Positions 1 through 13,196 of a stretch of 64,000 bases of DNA are shown one piece after another; position 1 is the stretch's first letter; every line of letters starts with the position of its first letter. The position numbers and the translations under genes were made by a program. Origin of the DNA: Megascapheus bottae (taxonomy: Eukaryota > Chordata > Mammalia > Rodentia > Geomyidae); assembly GCA_024803745.1 (NCBI GenBank), contig JANJXV010000152.1, positions 806,001 to 870,000 of the forward strand, written 5' to 3'. The notes below the pieces were generated by a model that saw only the letters and a program-made list of their open reading frames with translations, did not search any database and was not told where the DNA came from.

Positions 1-105
1 GAGTCTCACAGATTTTTATTCCTGGGCTGAATTTGAACCTCGATCCTCAGATCTCAGCCTCCAGGGTACCTAAGATTACCAGTGTGAGCCACCAGTCACT
101 GGTGT
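1..105 (-). repeat. B1-like dimeric SINE, cut by window edge
   Basis: The minus strand carries the B1-like half of the dimeric SINE seen throughout the window: a 'gtggctca' type start, 'gaggctgagatctgaggat', then 'ccagcc'. Only this half is inside the window. Confidence 0.7.
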
Positions 106-112
106 TAAATTA

Positions 113-212
113 TGTTTTTTGTCTGTTCTGGGGCTTAAACTCAGGGCCTGACCTCTGTCCTAGGGCTTTCTAAAGGATAGCACTCCACAACTTGGGCTGG
201 CAAACACCTGGC
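113..212 (-). repeat. ID-like SINE fragment
   Basis: Reverse-strand right arm of the ID-like SINE (cttaaactcagggcctgac, then tcctagggctttct). The tRNA-like head is missing. Confidence 0.55.
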
Positions 213-365
213 CCAAACAGGCACTCTTGAAGCTAGAATTATGGAGATGTGCCATGATATTGGCATGTCTTTATCCTTCTATGTAAATGTTATTTCTTCT
301 ATTGATGGCTTTTCCTTGTCAGTGTACATATTTCCTACATATTTTGTCAAAAATTTCCTTCCCAC

Positions 366-546
366 TGGGGCCTGGGTGTAGCCTAGTGGAAGAGTTCTTG
401 CTAACAAGACCCAGGTTCGATTCCTCAGTATAACATACATAGAAAAGGAAAGCCAAAAATGGTGCTGTGGCACATGTGATAGAGCTCTAGCCTTAAAAAA
501 AACATAAACAAAAACAAGGACAGTGCTCAGGACTGGCAAAAAAAAT
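366..546 (+). repeat. ID-like tRNA-derived SINE
   Basis: Full-length member of the commonest SINE here. It has a tRNA-like head (gtagcctagtggaagagt, then a B-box-like ggttcgattcc), an arm reading 'ggtgctgtggc', and a short A-rich tail. Confidence 0.75.
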
Positions 547-559
547 TCTCCTCAAAGTA

Positions 560-700
560 GACTTTTAAAATTTTTATACTTTTTTGATTTTGTTGTCAAG
601 GTGATATACAAAGAGATTGCTGTTACATATGTAATGTGTACATTTCTTGTAAACATTGTTTCCCCTTCCCTCTTTTTCTCTTTCCCTTCCCCCAAAACCC
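560..700 (-). mobile_element. L1 3'-end-like fragment
   Basis: A T-rich start followed by 'gtgatatacaaagag', 'gttacatatgtaa' and a C/T-rich stretch resembles the L1 3' UTR seen at 16.58-16.74 kb in the same orientation. It is diverged; a low-confidence call. Confidence 0.3.
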
Positions 701-1780
701 ATCTTGCAAGTGATAAAGTTTATTTACACCAAATATATTTGTATTTTCATTATTGAAAACAATAGATTGAAGTGTGCTGAAATAAATGATAATTAATCAA
801 AATTGATTACTTGAATTCTAAAATAAACATTCGAGGTAACTTTTCTCATAAAATTGTACTAATGCTATAAAATTAATGAAAAAGAAATTTTAGTTATTAA
901 CTTCTTATGTTTTAACTTTATCATTATTACACTAAGCGTACAGTTTATGGTATTAATACACACAGTATGAAATGTGATTATGTAAAAAAATAAATGATTA
1001 AAATTAGTAAGATTGGGGGCCAGGAGTTTGGCTTGGTGGCACAAACCCTGGACTATCAAAAAAGAAATAGGTTTAGATAAATCAGATCTATTTCAAAATG
1101 TGCGGAAAATGGTACTAATACGTGTTTGGATAGTCCTGAGGCTTGAACTCAGTGACCAGGAACTGTCCTTGGCCACTTTTTGTTCAAGGCTGGCGCTCTG
1201 ACATTTGAACCACAGTGCCTCATCTGGCTTTTTCTTTGTAGGCAGTGCCTACGAATTGACTCAAGGGCTTCTTGTATATTAGGCAAGTACTCTAAAACTA
1301 GGCCACACTCAAGGCAAAGTAGATTTTTTATTCTACTGTGGAGTTTTAATTTTCTTAAATAGTTGTACTAAGTGAAATGGATATACAAACAGATTTCAAC
1401 TCACAGAACAGAGTCCCAAATATTACTACAGCTACTCTGCCATTTCTCCCAATTGACAGAACACCTTTCCAGGCATCTGCTCTGTCCTTAAGCTTTGGTA
1501 GCTAACCTGTCTCTCCAAGGAGGCCTGGCCTGGATTCCTGGTGATTCCATGCATTTCAGTTTCCTCTATATCCAGTAAGGTTATCTTGTACAGGTTCAAG
1601 CCCCACCCACGACCTATGTGACTGGGGCCTCACATTATAGGGGGAAAGGAAAACATAGTATAATAAGGACTGAAGAACTGTACACAATAATATTAACAAT
1701 GAGAGTTCAATAGTTAGAAAAATAAATATAACGAACACTTGATAACAATCATAAGAGCAAGATAAAGAAATGTCTTTTTA
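700..1780. other. AT-rich sequence with SINE scraps, no gene seen
   Basis: Apart from SINE pieces at about 1,014-1,060 (plus) and 1,125-1,315 (minus), this stretch shows no recognisable coding or RNA gene. Short ORFs here have no family features. Confidence 0.5.
1125..1315 (-). repeat. ID-like SINE
   Basis: Reverse-strand ID-like SINE: 'agtcctgaggcttgaactca' through 'ggcaagtactctaaaactaggcca'. It is diverged but recognisable end to end. Confidence 0.6.
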
Positions 1781-3206
1781 GGAAGGAGGCAGGGAAGCTC
1801 TAAATCCAGACTGGCCTCCAAATTGCCTTCAGGCAGTAATTCTACCTCAGAGTCCTGAGAAGTGTCTCCCTCCTCATGAGAAACAGAATGTCCTTCCTGA
1901 GATAACAGGGGAATGGTTCTAGTTTGTCGACTGGAGATTGGTTCTCCTGTGGTGAGACGGTCTGGATTAATCTGTGAGGATCAATTCATTTTCCGCCAGT
2001 GGATCCAAAATTGAGACTGCACTTACTGCTTCCCCTGCACATAAGCTGGGGACATTTTCCATGAGCCCAGCGTATGTCCTTTTAGCATGCACAGTAAGTG
2101 GAGTGTCGCTCTAACTCACCTGGACTGACTCTGGCTGGATTGTGAAAGGAAACGGAAGGAAATCTGGCTGCTCTTTTTCTTCCTCCAGAGTATCTGCAGG
2201 TTTAACTGTGTCACATATGGGTTTCAGAGCACAAGCTATATCCACAGGACTACAAACCTGTTGGTGTTTTCTACAGGAGGCCCAGGCTTTCTGGAGTGCA
2301 GTGATGATTCTCCATCTCCATCAGTCACCAGCTCCACTGGTGAGTTTTTGATCTGAAGTTCAGGAGAAGCTCTTCTATGGCGACCCAAACCTAAGAATGG
2401 AAATAGGTACAAGATTCTTAGAGTGGACTCTGCAAGTTGAAGTGTCACTCAACTTCCTTGAGGCTCTAATGGAGGAAGCTGTAGAATTGGAGTTTGGACT
2501 GAACACTGAGGAGATGTAGGATCTTTCTAATGAGTGCTTATGCCCGAGTCCTTTCAAACAGAGAACAGACATTTCCTGGCCAACACCACCCATAAAGAGC
2601 ATTTTGCCAAGCTGGGGAGAAGTAAGGGCCAACCAGTACCTAGACCACGTGGGCTTCCTACTCACAGGCTCTGAGGTGCCCACACCAGGACTTCTTCTTT
2701 TTCTTGGTCTTACTGGTCGCACATTCCTCCAGCTGGTCAAAAAGGATGTGTAAGCGGAAGAGCATCTCCGAGGCGTGTGGACCCTCAAATAGGGCTTGAG
2801 TTTGTTAGGGTGTGACAGTTCTTGAGCTCATAAAAATCACTGCGGTAGAAGTCCATCCACATCATAAAGAAGGAACACACGATGCTGCGGTCACATTGTG
2901 GAAAAGGAAATTGAGAGCCTTCTCTCTCCATCCTGAGCCTTCTACCAAAGCCCTTTTCTTGCAGGAGTTTAACGCTGTGGCTGTCCTGCAGAGCGGGGCA
3001 CTTGTATGCTGAGAGGAGGGAAGAGACACCTGAGAACAGAATGACTTTTACATCCCACTTCCAGAAGCTTGTGAGAGACAATCCTCCAAAATGCTCAATG
3101 TCATAGGCAATGAGGTTGTTTCCCCAAGGGATCTGACTTTCTGCACACAGCTCTAGCTGTAATCCATGAGTGTCCACACTCACAATCACACCCACAACTC
3201 TGTTAT

Positions 3207-3416
3207 GTATTTTTTTTGTGGTCTTGGGGCTTGAACTTAGGGCCTGACCAGTGTCCAGGGGCTTTTTCCTCAAAGGTAGCACTCTGCTACTTGAGCCATA
3301 GCACTACTTCCAGCTTGTATTTTTTTTTTCATTCTATGTTTGTGTTACTGAGCAATCAAACACAGGCCACGGTGCATGCTAGCCAAGCACTCTACCACTA
3401 GGCCAAAGCTTGGGGG
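3207..3416 (-). repeat. ID-like SINE
   Basis: Complete reverse-strand copy, from the T-run and 'cttggggcttgaacttaggg' to 'ctctaccactaggcca'. It sits within the RalGDS-like remnant. Confidence 0.7.
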
Positions 3417-3539
3417 CACTAAATCTGTGTTATCTAACATCCAGTGAAGTCCAAAACTCAAGACCTGGTAGAAATCAAAAGTGATGTGCAAACAAGAAAC
3501 TTGTTCTTTGATTTGATGTCTCAAAAATACCCAATATTT

Positions 3540-3775
3540 TAGGCGGGCATGGTGGCTTATGCCTGCAAGTCTAACTACTCACGAGGCTGAGATCTGGGGA
3601 AGGAGGGTCACAGCCAGCTCAGGCACAAAAGACTGTGGGAATCTTATCTCCAATTAACCACCAGAAAAACCGGAATTTGTGCTGTGGTTCAAGGGATAGA
3701 GTGATAGCCTGGAGATGAAGAGCTCAGTGACACCACCCAGGCCCAGATTTTAAAATCTCATGACCAATAAAAAAT
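3540..3775 (+). repeat. B1-like dimeric SINE
   Basis: Plus-strand dimer: 'gcatggtggcttatgcctg', 'gaggctgagatctgggga', then the ID-related right half ending 'ccaataaaaaa'. Confidence 0.75.
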
Positions 3776-4019
3776 ATACCCAGTTTTACAGGACAGATCT
3801 TTTTCTGTGTAACTCCACTACTTCTTTACTTGCTCATCTTCCTCCCAACTACGGTGGATGGAAGGAGAGAAGGAAGTCAACTCTATGGTTTTCCAGTGTG
3901 GACCTAACAAGACAAGTACAGGGCTAGATAAATCCCAGGCAGGAATGTGAAACTACCCAAGTGAGATATGTCTATACAGTTCCATGAAACTTCTACTAAG
4001 AGGCCTCTATGGGGCTATT

Positions 4020-4255
4020 CAAACTAAATGCACCAATGGCTCATGCCTCCAATCTTAGCCACTCAGTAGGCTGAGATCTGAGGATCACAGTTGGAAGCCA
4101 GTCTAGTGAGTAAAAGTCTAAAGCCACTTGTCTTCAATTAGGCAGCAAAAAGGCAGAACTGGACCTATGGATAAAATGATAGAATGGTAATCTTTGAACA
4201 CCAAAGGGATGGCACTCAGCCCTGGGTTCAAGTTCAAGTGCCAGCACAGGACCAC
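4020..4255 (+). repeat. B1-like dimeric SINE, diverged
   Basis: Plus-strand dimer beginning 'caccaatggctcatgcctcc', with the right half ending 'ccagcacagg'. Confidence 0.65.
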
Positions 4256-4859
4256 ACATCAAAATGTAAATGCTTTGGGGCTCTAAACAGTCAAAGCTAA
4301 CACAATCCCTCCCTGATGGCTCAGAAGTAATTCAGCCCCCAGCCTTTCCTCTATCTACACTACTTCACAGGCCTCCGCCATTGCTACAGAAACCTTATTT
4401 CCTACTGGGAAATGGGATTTCCTATGACCTCACCTCGGTGAGGGCCACAATTGGGTGCCCCTCACTCATGCCTATAATCCAAATTCTCAGTAAGCACACT
4501 GCTGAGACTCCAGTAGCTTTTGAGGGAAATGAAATGGTGTGGTGGCCCAGTCCTAATAAAGTAGCCATCTTGTACACTTGTGTCATGCTATGATCCCCTG
4601 TGAACACACCAGTGAACTAAACAGGCTCAGAGAGGTGCCAGGTATCCCCAGATACAGCCAGGAAGGGCTGAGCAAGCCTCGGATTGGAGGGGAAACACTC
4701 ATTTTTCAAGGAAATTTCCAGCAACTGCTCCATTGTCCGCCACTGTCTGAAATTGTGCAGGAAATTTCCCACTTAAAGGAGATCACCTTTCTGGTAGGCA
4801 GGGATCAACTTTATCAGCAGCATCTCCAACAGGCCTTCCTCCAGGATCCATAAGTTACA

Positions 4860-5645
4860 AGCTCATTCAGAGTCTGAGCTGACTCACCATCAGACTATGG
4901 TGGCCAAAAGAATGGATTGTTCAAACACAGAAATGGGAGAACACTTCACACTGAGGAATTGGGATAGAGTAGATTGAAAATGACACAAACTGTCATCTCA
5001 GTATAGACACTTGAAAGCACACAAGGTTGTAGTATGTGGGGAGGATGATGGGATGTAGGTTTCCTCTCAGGAATATACTTCAACTGAGTTGCCCTGGATT
5101 TTCCTTGCTTTCTTCCTAGACAAAGGCCTGATATACTGGATCCGTGGCTTGGTACTGATGATGCATCTACATCTTTGAGTGAGGCATCCACATTTTTCAT
5201 GCCTGAGACCCAAGTCTCCTAACCCTTGGCAACAGCACAGCAACATCTTTCTTCCTCCTGAGCCACAGGCCAAGTGAGCTGGCTTGAGCTGGTTTCAGTT
5301 ACAGTGGCTTGTTTACCAGGGTTCCATAGTCTGTTCCACTGTGATGGAGGTAGGGTCACCTTTCAGGGCCCAATGACCAAAGCTCCTTGCTCACAGAAGA
5401 CCTCCCAAAGACATACTGGAGGCTGAATCTCCCCTCCAACCTCACAATATATATGTGGTTATAGTAAACAGCATACCTTGTTTGTCAAGTCCCAATGTCT
5501 TTACCTATCCCCAGCTACCAGCCTGGTCTCAGGCAAAGGAGCCTTTCTTAGGTAAGATCCAACCTTAACTGCCACTATTCCCCTCATCCTGCACAAGCCA
5601 TTTTGCTTCACAGTGCCTTCTCAACCTCCGTTTTTCCCCTTGCAC
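4860..5645. other. Unassigned sequence
   Basis: No repeat or coding family recognised. It lies 5' of the RalGDS-like remnant with respect to that remnant's strand, so an upstream exon is possible, but I see none. Confidence 0.3.
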
Positions 5646-5647
5646 AT

Positions 5648-5850
5648 TTTTTTTGTTTTTGATAGTCCTGGGGCTTGACCTCAGAGCCTGAGCATTGTTC
5701 TTGGGCTTTCTTTAGGCTATAGCTGGCACAACGAGCTACAGCACCACTTCCAGCACTTTCTATGTATGTGGTACTGAGGAATCAAACCTGAGTCTTTTTT
5801 GTGTGTAACGAAGCACTCTATCACTAGATCAAACTCCCAGGCCATCTTGC
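5648..5850 (-). repeat. ID-like SINE
   Basis: Reverse-strand copy: T-run, 'gtcctggggcttgacctcag', to 'ctctatcactagatcaaact'. Confidence 0.7.
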
Positions 5851-6077
5851 ATTTATTTTTGACATTGATCTACTAGGACATTGTTAGGATTCTGTATCCT
5901 AATCTATTTTTTTCCTGATGAACATCTGTTTTCTTTTATCTGTTAAAAATGCAAGTTTGAAAATCACAGAAATATTGGCAAAATAAAAAAGCATTACACA
6001 TAGAGCTAAGTGTTCGTTCTTTGTAGGAGAAAGGATATTTTGATATGATGATGATGACTATTTATAAATAGTATATC

Positions 6078-6270
6078 AGGGTTGAGAGTTTGGCCTCATG
6101 GTAGAGTGCTTTCCTAGCATCTATGAAGATCTGGGTTTGATTCCTCAGTACCACATAGATAGAAAATCCAGATATGGCACTGTGGCTCAAGTGGCAGAAG
6201 GCTAGACTTGAGAAAACCCAAGGACAGTGCTCAGACCCTGAGTTCAAGCCCCAGGACTGGCAGAAGAAAG
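6078..6270 (+). repeat. ID-like SINE
   Basis: Plus-strand full copy: 'ggttgagagtttggcctcat', 'gtttgattcctcagtacc', tail 'aggactggcagaagaaag'. Confidence 0.75.
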
Positions 6271-6639
6271 AAAATAAAGTGCTTTTTACAAGCTATTCAC
6301 TCAGAGCATTTGCCTCTGAAGTCTTCGCTTCTGCATCTTCTGACCTATCCCTTTCCCTCAACGTAGACAAGAAAAACAGATTTCAGAACTTGCTATGCTG
6401 TTGTCCAATCTCTGGATATTAATTCAAAATACAATATTGCCTGAGATATTGTGTGTGTGCCTGTGTGTGTATGTGTGTCAGTCTGTGCATGCACATGTGT
6501 GTATAGGGTTTAGGGCTTATTCTCAGGGCCTATGTGATAACACTGAGCATCTTTTCCTCAAAGGTATTGGTCTTGCACTTCTAGCTTATTGTAGCTAATT
6601 GGACTTGAGATTCACACAATTTCTTGCCCTGTACATTGG

Positions 6640-6850
6640 AACTGAATTCTCATATGCCCAGTGCTATGTTCTCATTTTGTTAATTGTAGCTATAGAGGAG
6701 GCTGAGATCTGATGATCCTGGTTAGAAGCCATCCTTAGAAAAAAAGTCACTGATAAAGATCTTCATTTTCAGTTAAGCACGAAAAAGTTAGAAGTGGAAC
6801 TGTGACTCAGTTCCTTTTGAACCAGCCATGAGAAAAATAGTAAATGGCAA
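6640..6850 (+). repeat. B1-like dimeric SINE, badly decayed
   Basis: The middle 'gaggaggctgagatctgatg' and the right half 'gaagtggaactgtgactcag' are recognisable; the ends are not. Confidence 0.45.
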
Positions 6851-7324
6851 CAAATGGTCCCTGAGAAGAAACCTTAGTACTAGTTTAAAAAGAGAAAGCA
6901 TATAATGAAAAATTAAAACTTGCTAAGGACTGCATAAAGATAAAGGTGCCTGTGGATAATCTTGTCCTTTCAGGTTCCCCCAAGTGCTTATGTCTATCTA
7001 CATTTTATCAAAGTTTTGTAAAGATATTTACACATATTCTATCTTTCTTAAACAGAGATAACCATCCACAGAAACACACACACAAACTCACATACACAAT
7101 AACACACCCATATGTGTCTGGCTATGTATGTATGTATAGTCATATTTACTGATCTGTCTGTCTATACTAATATATAAATGCATGAAGAATATGTATTTAG
7201 ACAGATACGATACATAGATAGGTCTCAGGGATTTCCAGATTCTGTGCAAGTCTTCTGAGTGCAGCTTACCATTCTATTGTTTTTCAAGATAGAGTCCCTC
7301 TAACTTTTGCCAAGCTCCCTGTCT

Positions 7325-7590
7325 TTTGATACTTTTTTGTGGCCATTCCTGGGGTTTGAATGCTTGGCCTGGATGCTGTCACTGAGCTTCTTTCACTCAA
7401 GGCAAGTGCTCTACCACTTGAACCAAAGCACCCATGCCAGACTTTTTTCAGTAGTTTATTGCAGATAAGGGTCTCATGGAGTTTCTGTCCTGGGCTGGCT
7501 TTGAACTGTGATCCTCGGGTCTCAACCTCCTCAGTAGCTAGGATTACAGGTTTGATCCACCAGTATCTGGTTTCTTTGCTTATTTTACCC
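7325..7590 (-). repeat. B1-like dimeric SINE
   Basis: Reverse-strand dimer with both halves: the ID-related part at about 7,330-7,440 and the B1-like part ending 'ggattacaggtttgatccac'. Confidence 0.7.
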
Positions 7591-7599
7591 TTCTTTTTT

Positions 7600-10131
<2,532 letters not shown>

Positions 10132-10139
10132 CTAAAATG

Positions 10140-10560
10140 GGTCATAGAAAAAAAAAGACACAAACATACATGAGATACAAATATTCCTTAATGTAAAGGT
10201 AAGGACTTTACTTTCCCATCCTAAGTGTTAGATATTTTAAAATATAAAAGTGGAACTTGATTTGTGAGAAATATATGCAATTCTCGCTAACATATTAAGA
10301 AAATGATATTTTACAATGACAATGTTTTTCTGTGTTTAGGTTTCTTTTTATATTACAGGAAATATTTATTCAAATTACCGAACTATGTATTGCTACAGTT
10401 TTAAGGTGAGTACTGCCTATAAGATACATGCAGCTATTTTTTTAAATACTATTTTGTTTAAACAGAGGGGAATAGCTGCCTTTCTGTTATTTTCGAGAAA
10501 TAATTTATATATTGTGTTGTTTTGCTTCTCCTTTTTATTTTCTTCCTTTTTTTCTTTTTT
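10140..10560. other. Sequence upstream of the zinc-finger exon
   Basis: AT-rich, intron-like on the minus strand. No KRAB-A or KRAB-B coding motif was seen. Confidence 0.3.
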
Positions 10561-10565
10561 TTCTT

Positions 10566-10765
10566 TCATGGGCCTGGCCCCTGTCCTTGAGCTCTTCAGC
10601 TAAAGACTATAGCCCACTATCCTTGAGCACAGCCCCACTTCCCATTTTCTAGAGGTTAAATGGAGATAAGAATCTCAGGTCCTTTTTTGCCTGGGCTGCC
10701 TTTGAACCTTTATCCTCCGAACCTGAGTAGCATCTAGGATTACAGCCCTGAGCCACCTCACCTAG
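10566..10765 (-). repeat. B1-like dimeric SINE
   Basis: Reverse-strand dimer: 'cctggcccctgtccttgagc' to 'ggattacagccctgagccac'. Confidence 0.7.
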
Positions 10766-11099
10766 TTCCAATATTGCTTTGCTTCTTAGCCATTAAGTGA
10801 GGAACGGGAATATTTTCTAGATTCAGAAGCCACAGAGTGGTTTATATGTCCATTTGCCTTTGATCTAAGCAAGAATGTTTCCTGAGAGTAAGGACTTACA
10901 CCTATCTCCCTTCAGTTATAATTTCTCACTAACATTTCAATTTAGGTTTTTGTGGGAATTTTGAAATTTGTTTCCTTCCATTTTGAAGTCTCATCAAAGT
11001 TCCTTTTCTGACACTCCTTACCCTCAAAACCATGGAAGACCAGAAATACTCCAGCTCATTGCCTACCTAATTATCTTCTCTAGACTAAAAGCTTTGGTT

Positions 11100-11265
11100 C
11101 TTTTTTTTCTCCCAGTCCTGGACTTGAACTTAGGGGCTGACCACTGTCCTTGGTTTTTCTCAAGGCTAGTACACTGCCACTTGAGCCACTGCACTACTTT
11201 CAGATTTTTCTATGTATGTGGTACTGAGGAATCAAACAAGTGTCTTTGTGCATGCTAGGCAAGCC
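11100..11265 (-). repeat. ID-like SINE
   Basis: Reverse-strand copy from T-run and 'agtcctggacttgaacttag' to 'gcatgctaggcaagcc'; the last bases of the head are missing. Confidence 0.7.
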
Positions 11266-11365
11266 CAATTCTACATGAATTCTTTAGACTTACATAAAAT
11301 ACTGACCAGAAGAGATTAGGGATGGCACCCAGACCCAGAGTTCAAGCCTTTTGCCCCACCAAAAA

Positions 11366-11368
11366 ATA

Positions 11369-11407
<39 letters not shown>

Positions 11408-11409
11408 AA
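11366..11409 (+). repeat. (AAAT)n microsatellite
   Basis: About ten near-perfect ATAA units, grown from the A-rich tail of a SINE scrap that ends 'ttgccccaccaaaaaa'. Confidence 0.9.
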
Positions 11410-11530
11410 GGAAGCGAGGTGTTGGTGGCTCACATCTATAATCTTAGCTACTCAGGAGACTGAGATCTGAGGACCATGGTTCAAGCCAGCTTGGTACAAA
11501 ATTCCAGGGGACTCCTTTTCAATTCCCCAC
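11410..11530 (+). repeat. B1-like SINE, left half only
   Basis: Plus strand: 'gttggtggctcacatctata' through 'caattccccaccagaaaatt'. It stops at the start of the right half. Confidence 0.65.
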
Positions 11531-11784
11531 CAGAAAATTGTTAATGGCTTGTGGCATATTGTGGTAAAGCAAATTGTGGTACTGACAATGGGGGGGCAAT
11601 AGATTTAGGTTATAAATGGAATTATTCCATTGAAAAGAAAATACATTATATGGTGGCATATGCTGGTATTGTGAGAATATTGCAAAATCTTGGGGTATCA
11701 AGTAATAATACAGTAAACTACATCCAGCATGTTAACTTCCTATGTTTGGCATAACGACCAGTTGGGAATCAAATTTATTTGCTT

Positions 11785-12028
11785 TCTTTTTCTGTGGGTT
11801 GTAGGACTTGAACTCTGAGCCTAGGCACTGTCCCTGAGCTCTTCAGCTCAAAGTTACCACCCTACCTATGAAGGCACAATGCAACTTCCCATATTTTACT
11901 GGTTAATTGGAGATAAGAGTCTCACAGACTTTTCACTGGCCAGGCTGGCTTTCAACCAAATCCTCAGATATCAGTCTGATTTCTGAGTAGCTTGGATTAC
12001 AGGTATAAGCCATCGTGTCTGGCAAGAA
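11785..12028 (-). repeat. B1-like dimeric SINE
   Basis: Reverse-strand dimer: 'gtgggttgtaggacttgaac' to 'ggattacaggtataagccat'. Confidence 0.7.
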
Positions 12029-12305
12029 ATTTTTTTCTTTGCTGTTTTATACTACTACTACTACAAGTTTATTGCATGTTTTACTTTTTCAGAAGCACTA
12101 ATGGTTCAGACTGAGGATGCCTTTTGTTCTAACATCCTGGGGTAATGTTAGAGAAAGGTGAGCTGTGGGGACAAATTTACCACAAAAACTAGTAGTAGCA
12201 AAGTTTATGTGAGATTGAGTCTCTGGTTACTTCTTTATAAATAAGACAGTCAAACTATTAGAATAGATTATAACTACTACATAACAGGCTTTTAAAGAAA
12301 TATAT

Positions 12306-12538
12306 CAAGCGGGGCATGGTGGCTCACACCTGTAATCCTAGCTGCTAAGGAGGCTGAGATCTGAGGATCAAGGTTCAAAGTAAGCCTGGGTGCAAAAGGA
12401 CATGAGACTCTACTCCCAATTAACCTCTAGAACGTGAGAAGTGGTGCTTGGCTCAAAGGTTGGGTGATAGCCTTGAGCTGAAGAGCTAAGGGACAGGGCT
12501 CAAGCAGAGTTCAAGCCCCATGACCAACAAAAAAACAA
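12306..12538 (+). repeat. B1-like dimeric SINE
   Basis: Full plus-strand dimer starting 'agcggggcatggtggctcac' with an A-rich tail at about 12,530. Confidence 0.8.
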
Positions 12539-12651
12539 AAAACAAATACACAGGATGGGACACACCTATACTCCCTGAACTTGAGAAACTCAAGGAGGAT
12601 GTCTAGCCATCCTAGACTACATGGAAAGATCTATCATCAAAAGGAATTTGT

Positions 12652-12846
12652 AGGGGCTGGGAGTTTGTCATAGTTGTAGAGTGCTTGCCTAGAATGCATG
12701 AAGACCAGGGTTCAATTCCTTGGTACCACATACATAGAAAAAGCCAGAAGTGGTGCTGTGGCTCAAGTATCAGATCAGTAGCCTTGAAGAAAGCCCAAGG
12801 ACAGTGCTCAGACCGAGTTCCAGCCCCAGGACTGGCAAAAGAAAAA
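12652..12846 (+). repeat. ID-like SINE
   Basis: Full plus-strand copy: 'ggggctgggagtttgtcata', 'gggttcaattccttggtacc', tail 'ggactggcaaaagaaaaaat'. Confidence 0.8.
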
Positions 12847-12861
12847 ATAAACAAAGGAAGC

Positions 12862-13095
12862 CTGGCAGGGTGGGCGTGGTGTCTCATTTCTATAATGCTA
12901 GCTACTCAGGAGTCTGAGATCTAAAGATCAAGGATCAAAGCCAGCCTGGCACAAAAAGACCTGAGACTCTTATTTCCAATTAACCTTTAGAAAATGGAAG
13001 TGGGGCTTCTGCTCCAGGGTAGGGTGGTAGCCTTTAGCTGAAGAGTTCAGAGACAGTGCCCAGGCTGAGTTCAAGCTCCATGACCCACCAAAAAG
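12862..13095 (+). repeat. B1-like dimeric SINE
   Basis: Full plus-strand dimer: 'gtgggcgtggtgtctcattt' to 'catgacccaccaaaaagaaa'. With the two previous entries it forms a head-to-tail run of three SINEs. Confidence 0.8.
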
Positions 13096-13196
13096 AAATA
13101 TGGAAGAATCTGAATTCTGTAAAATGCATCAGGGATATAAATGGTGTATTCATTTCTTTTATTGTTGAAATTACAAATTAAACATTTAAAAAAAAT

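Larger units (their letters stand above)
2117..4860 (-). pseudogene. RalGDS-family (Ras-GEF N-terminal/REM module) gene remnant
   Basis: Exon-like pieces on the minus strand read like the RasGEF_N (REM) module of Ral guanine-nucleotide exchange factors. About 4,860-4,780 encodes EGLLEMLLIKLIPAYQ, like the AGTLE-LVEHLVPAF start of that module. About 3,020-2,790 gives AYKCPALQDSHSVKLLQEKG, then WMDFYRSDF, matching the CTYRAFTTTQQVLDLL and WLDQYPEDF blocks. About 2,785-2,665 gives SEMLFRLHILFDQLEE, matching the last helix. About 2,260-2,120 gives EEEKEQPDFLPFP and ends CAG|GTGAGT, a good splice donor, where the family moves into the RasGEF domain. A 1-nt frameshift near 2,780 separates WMDFYRSDF from SEMLFRLH, and no catalytic RasGEF (CDC25) domain is visible. 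In the family the protein activates Ral GTPases. I read this as a broken or partial copy; the assignment rests on recalled family patterns. SINEs at 3.2-4.25 kb lie in its introns. Confidence 0.5.
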
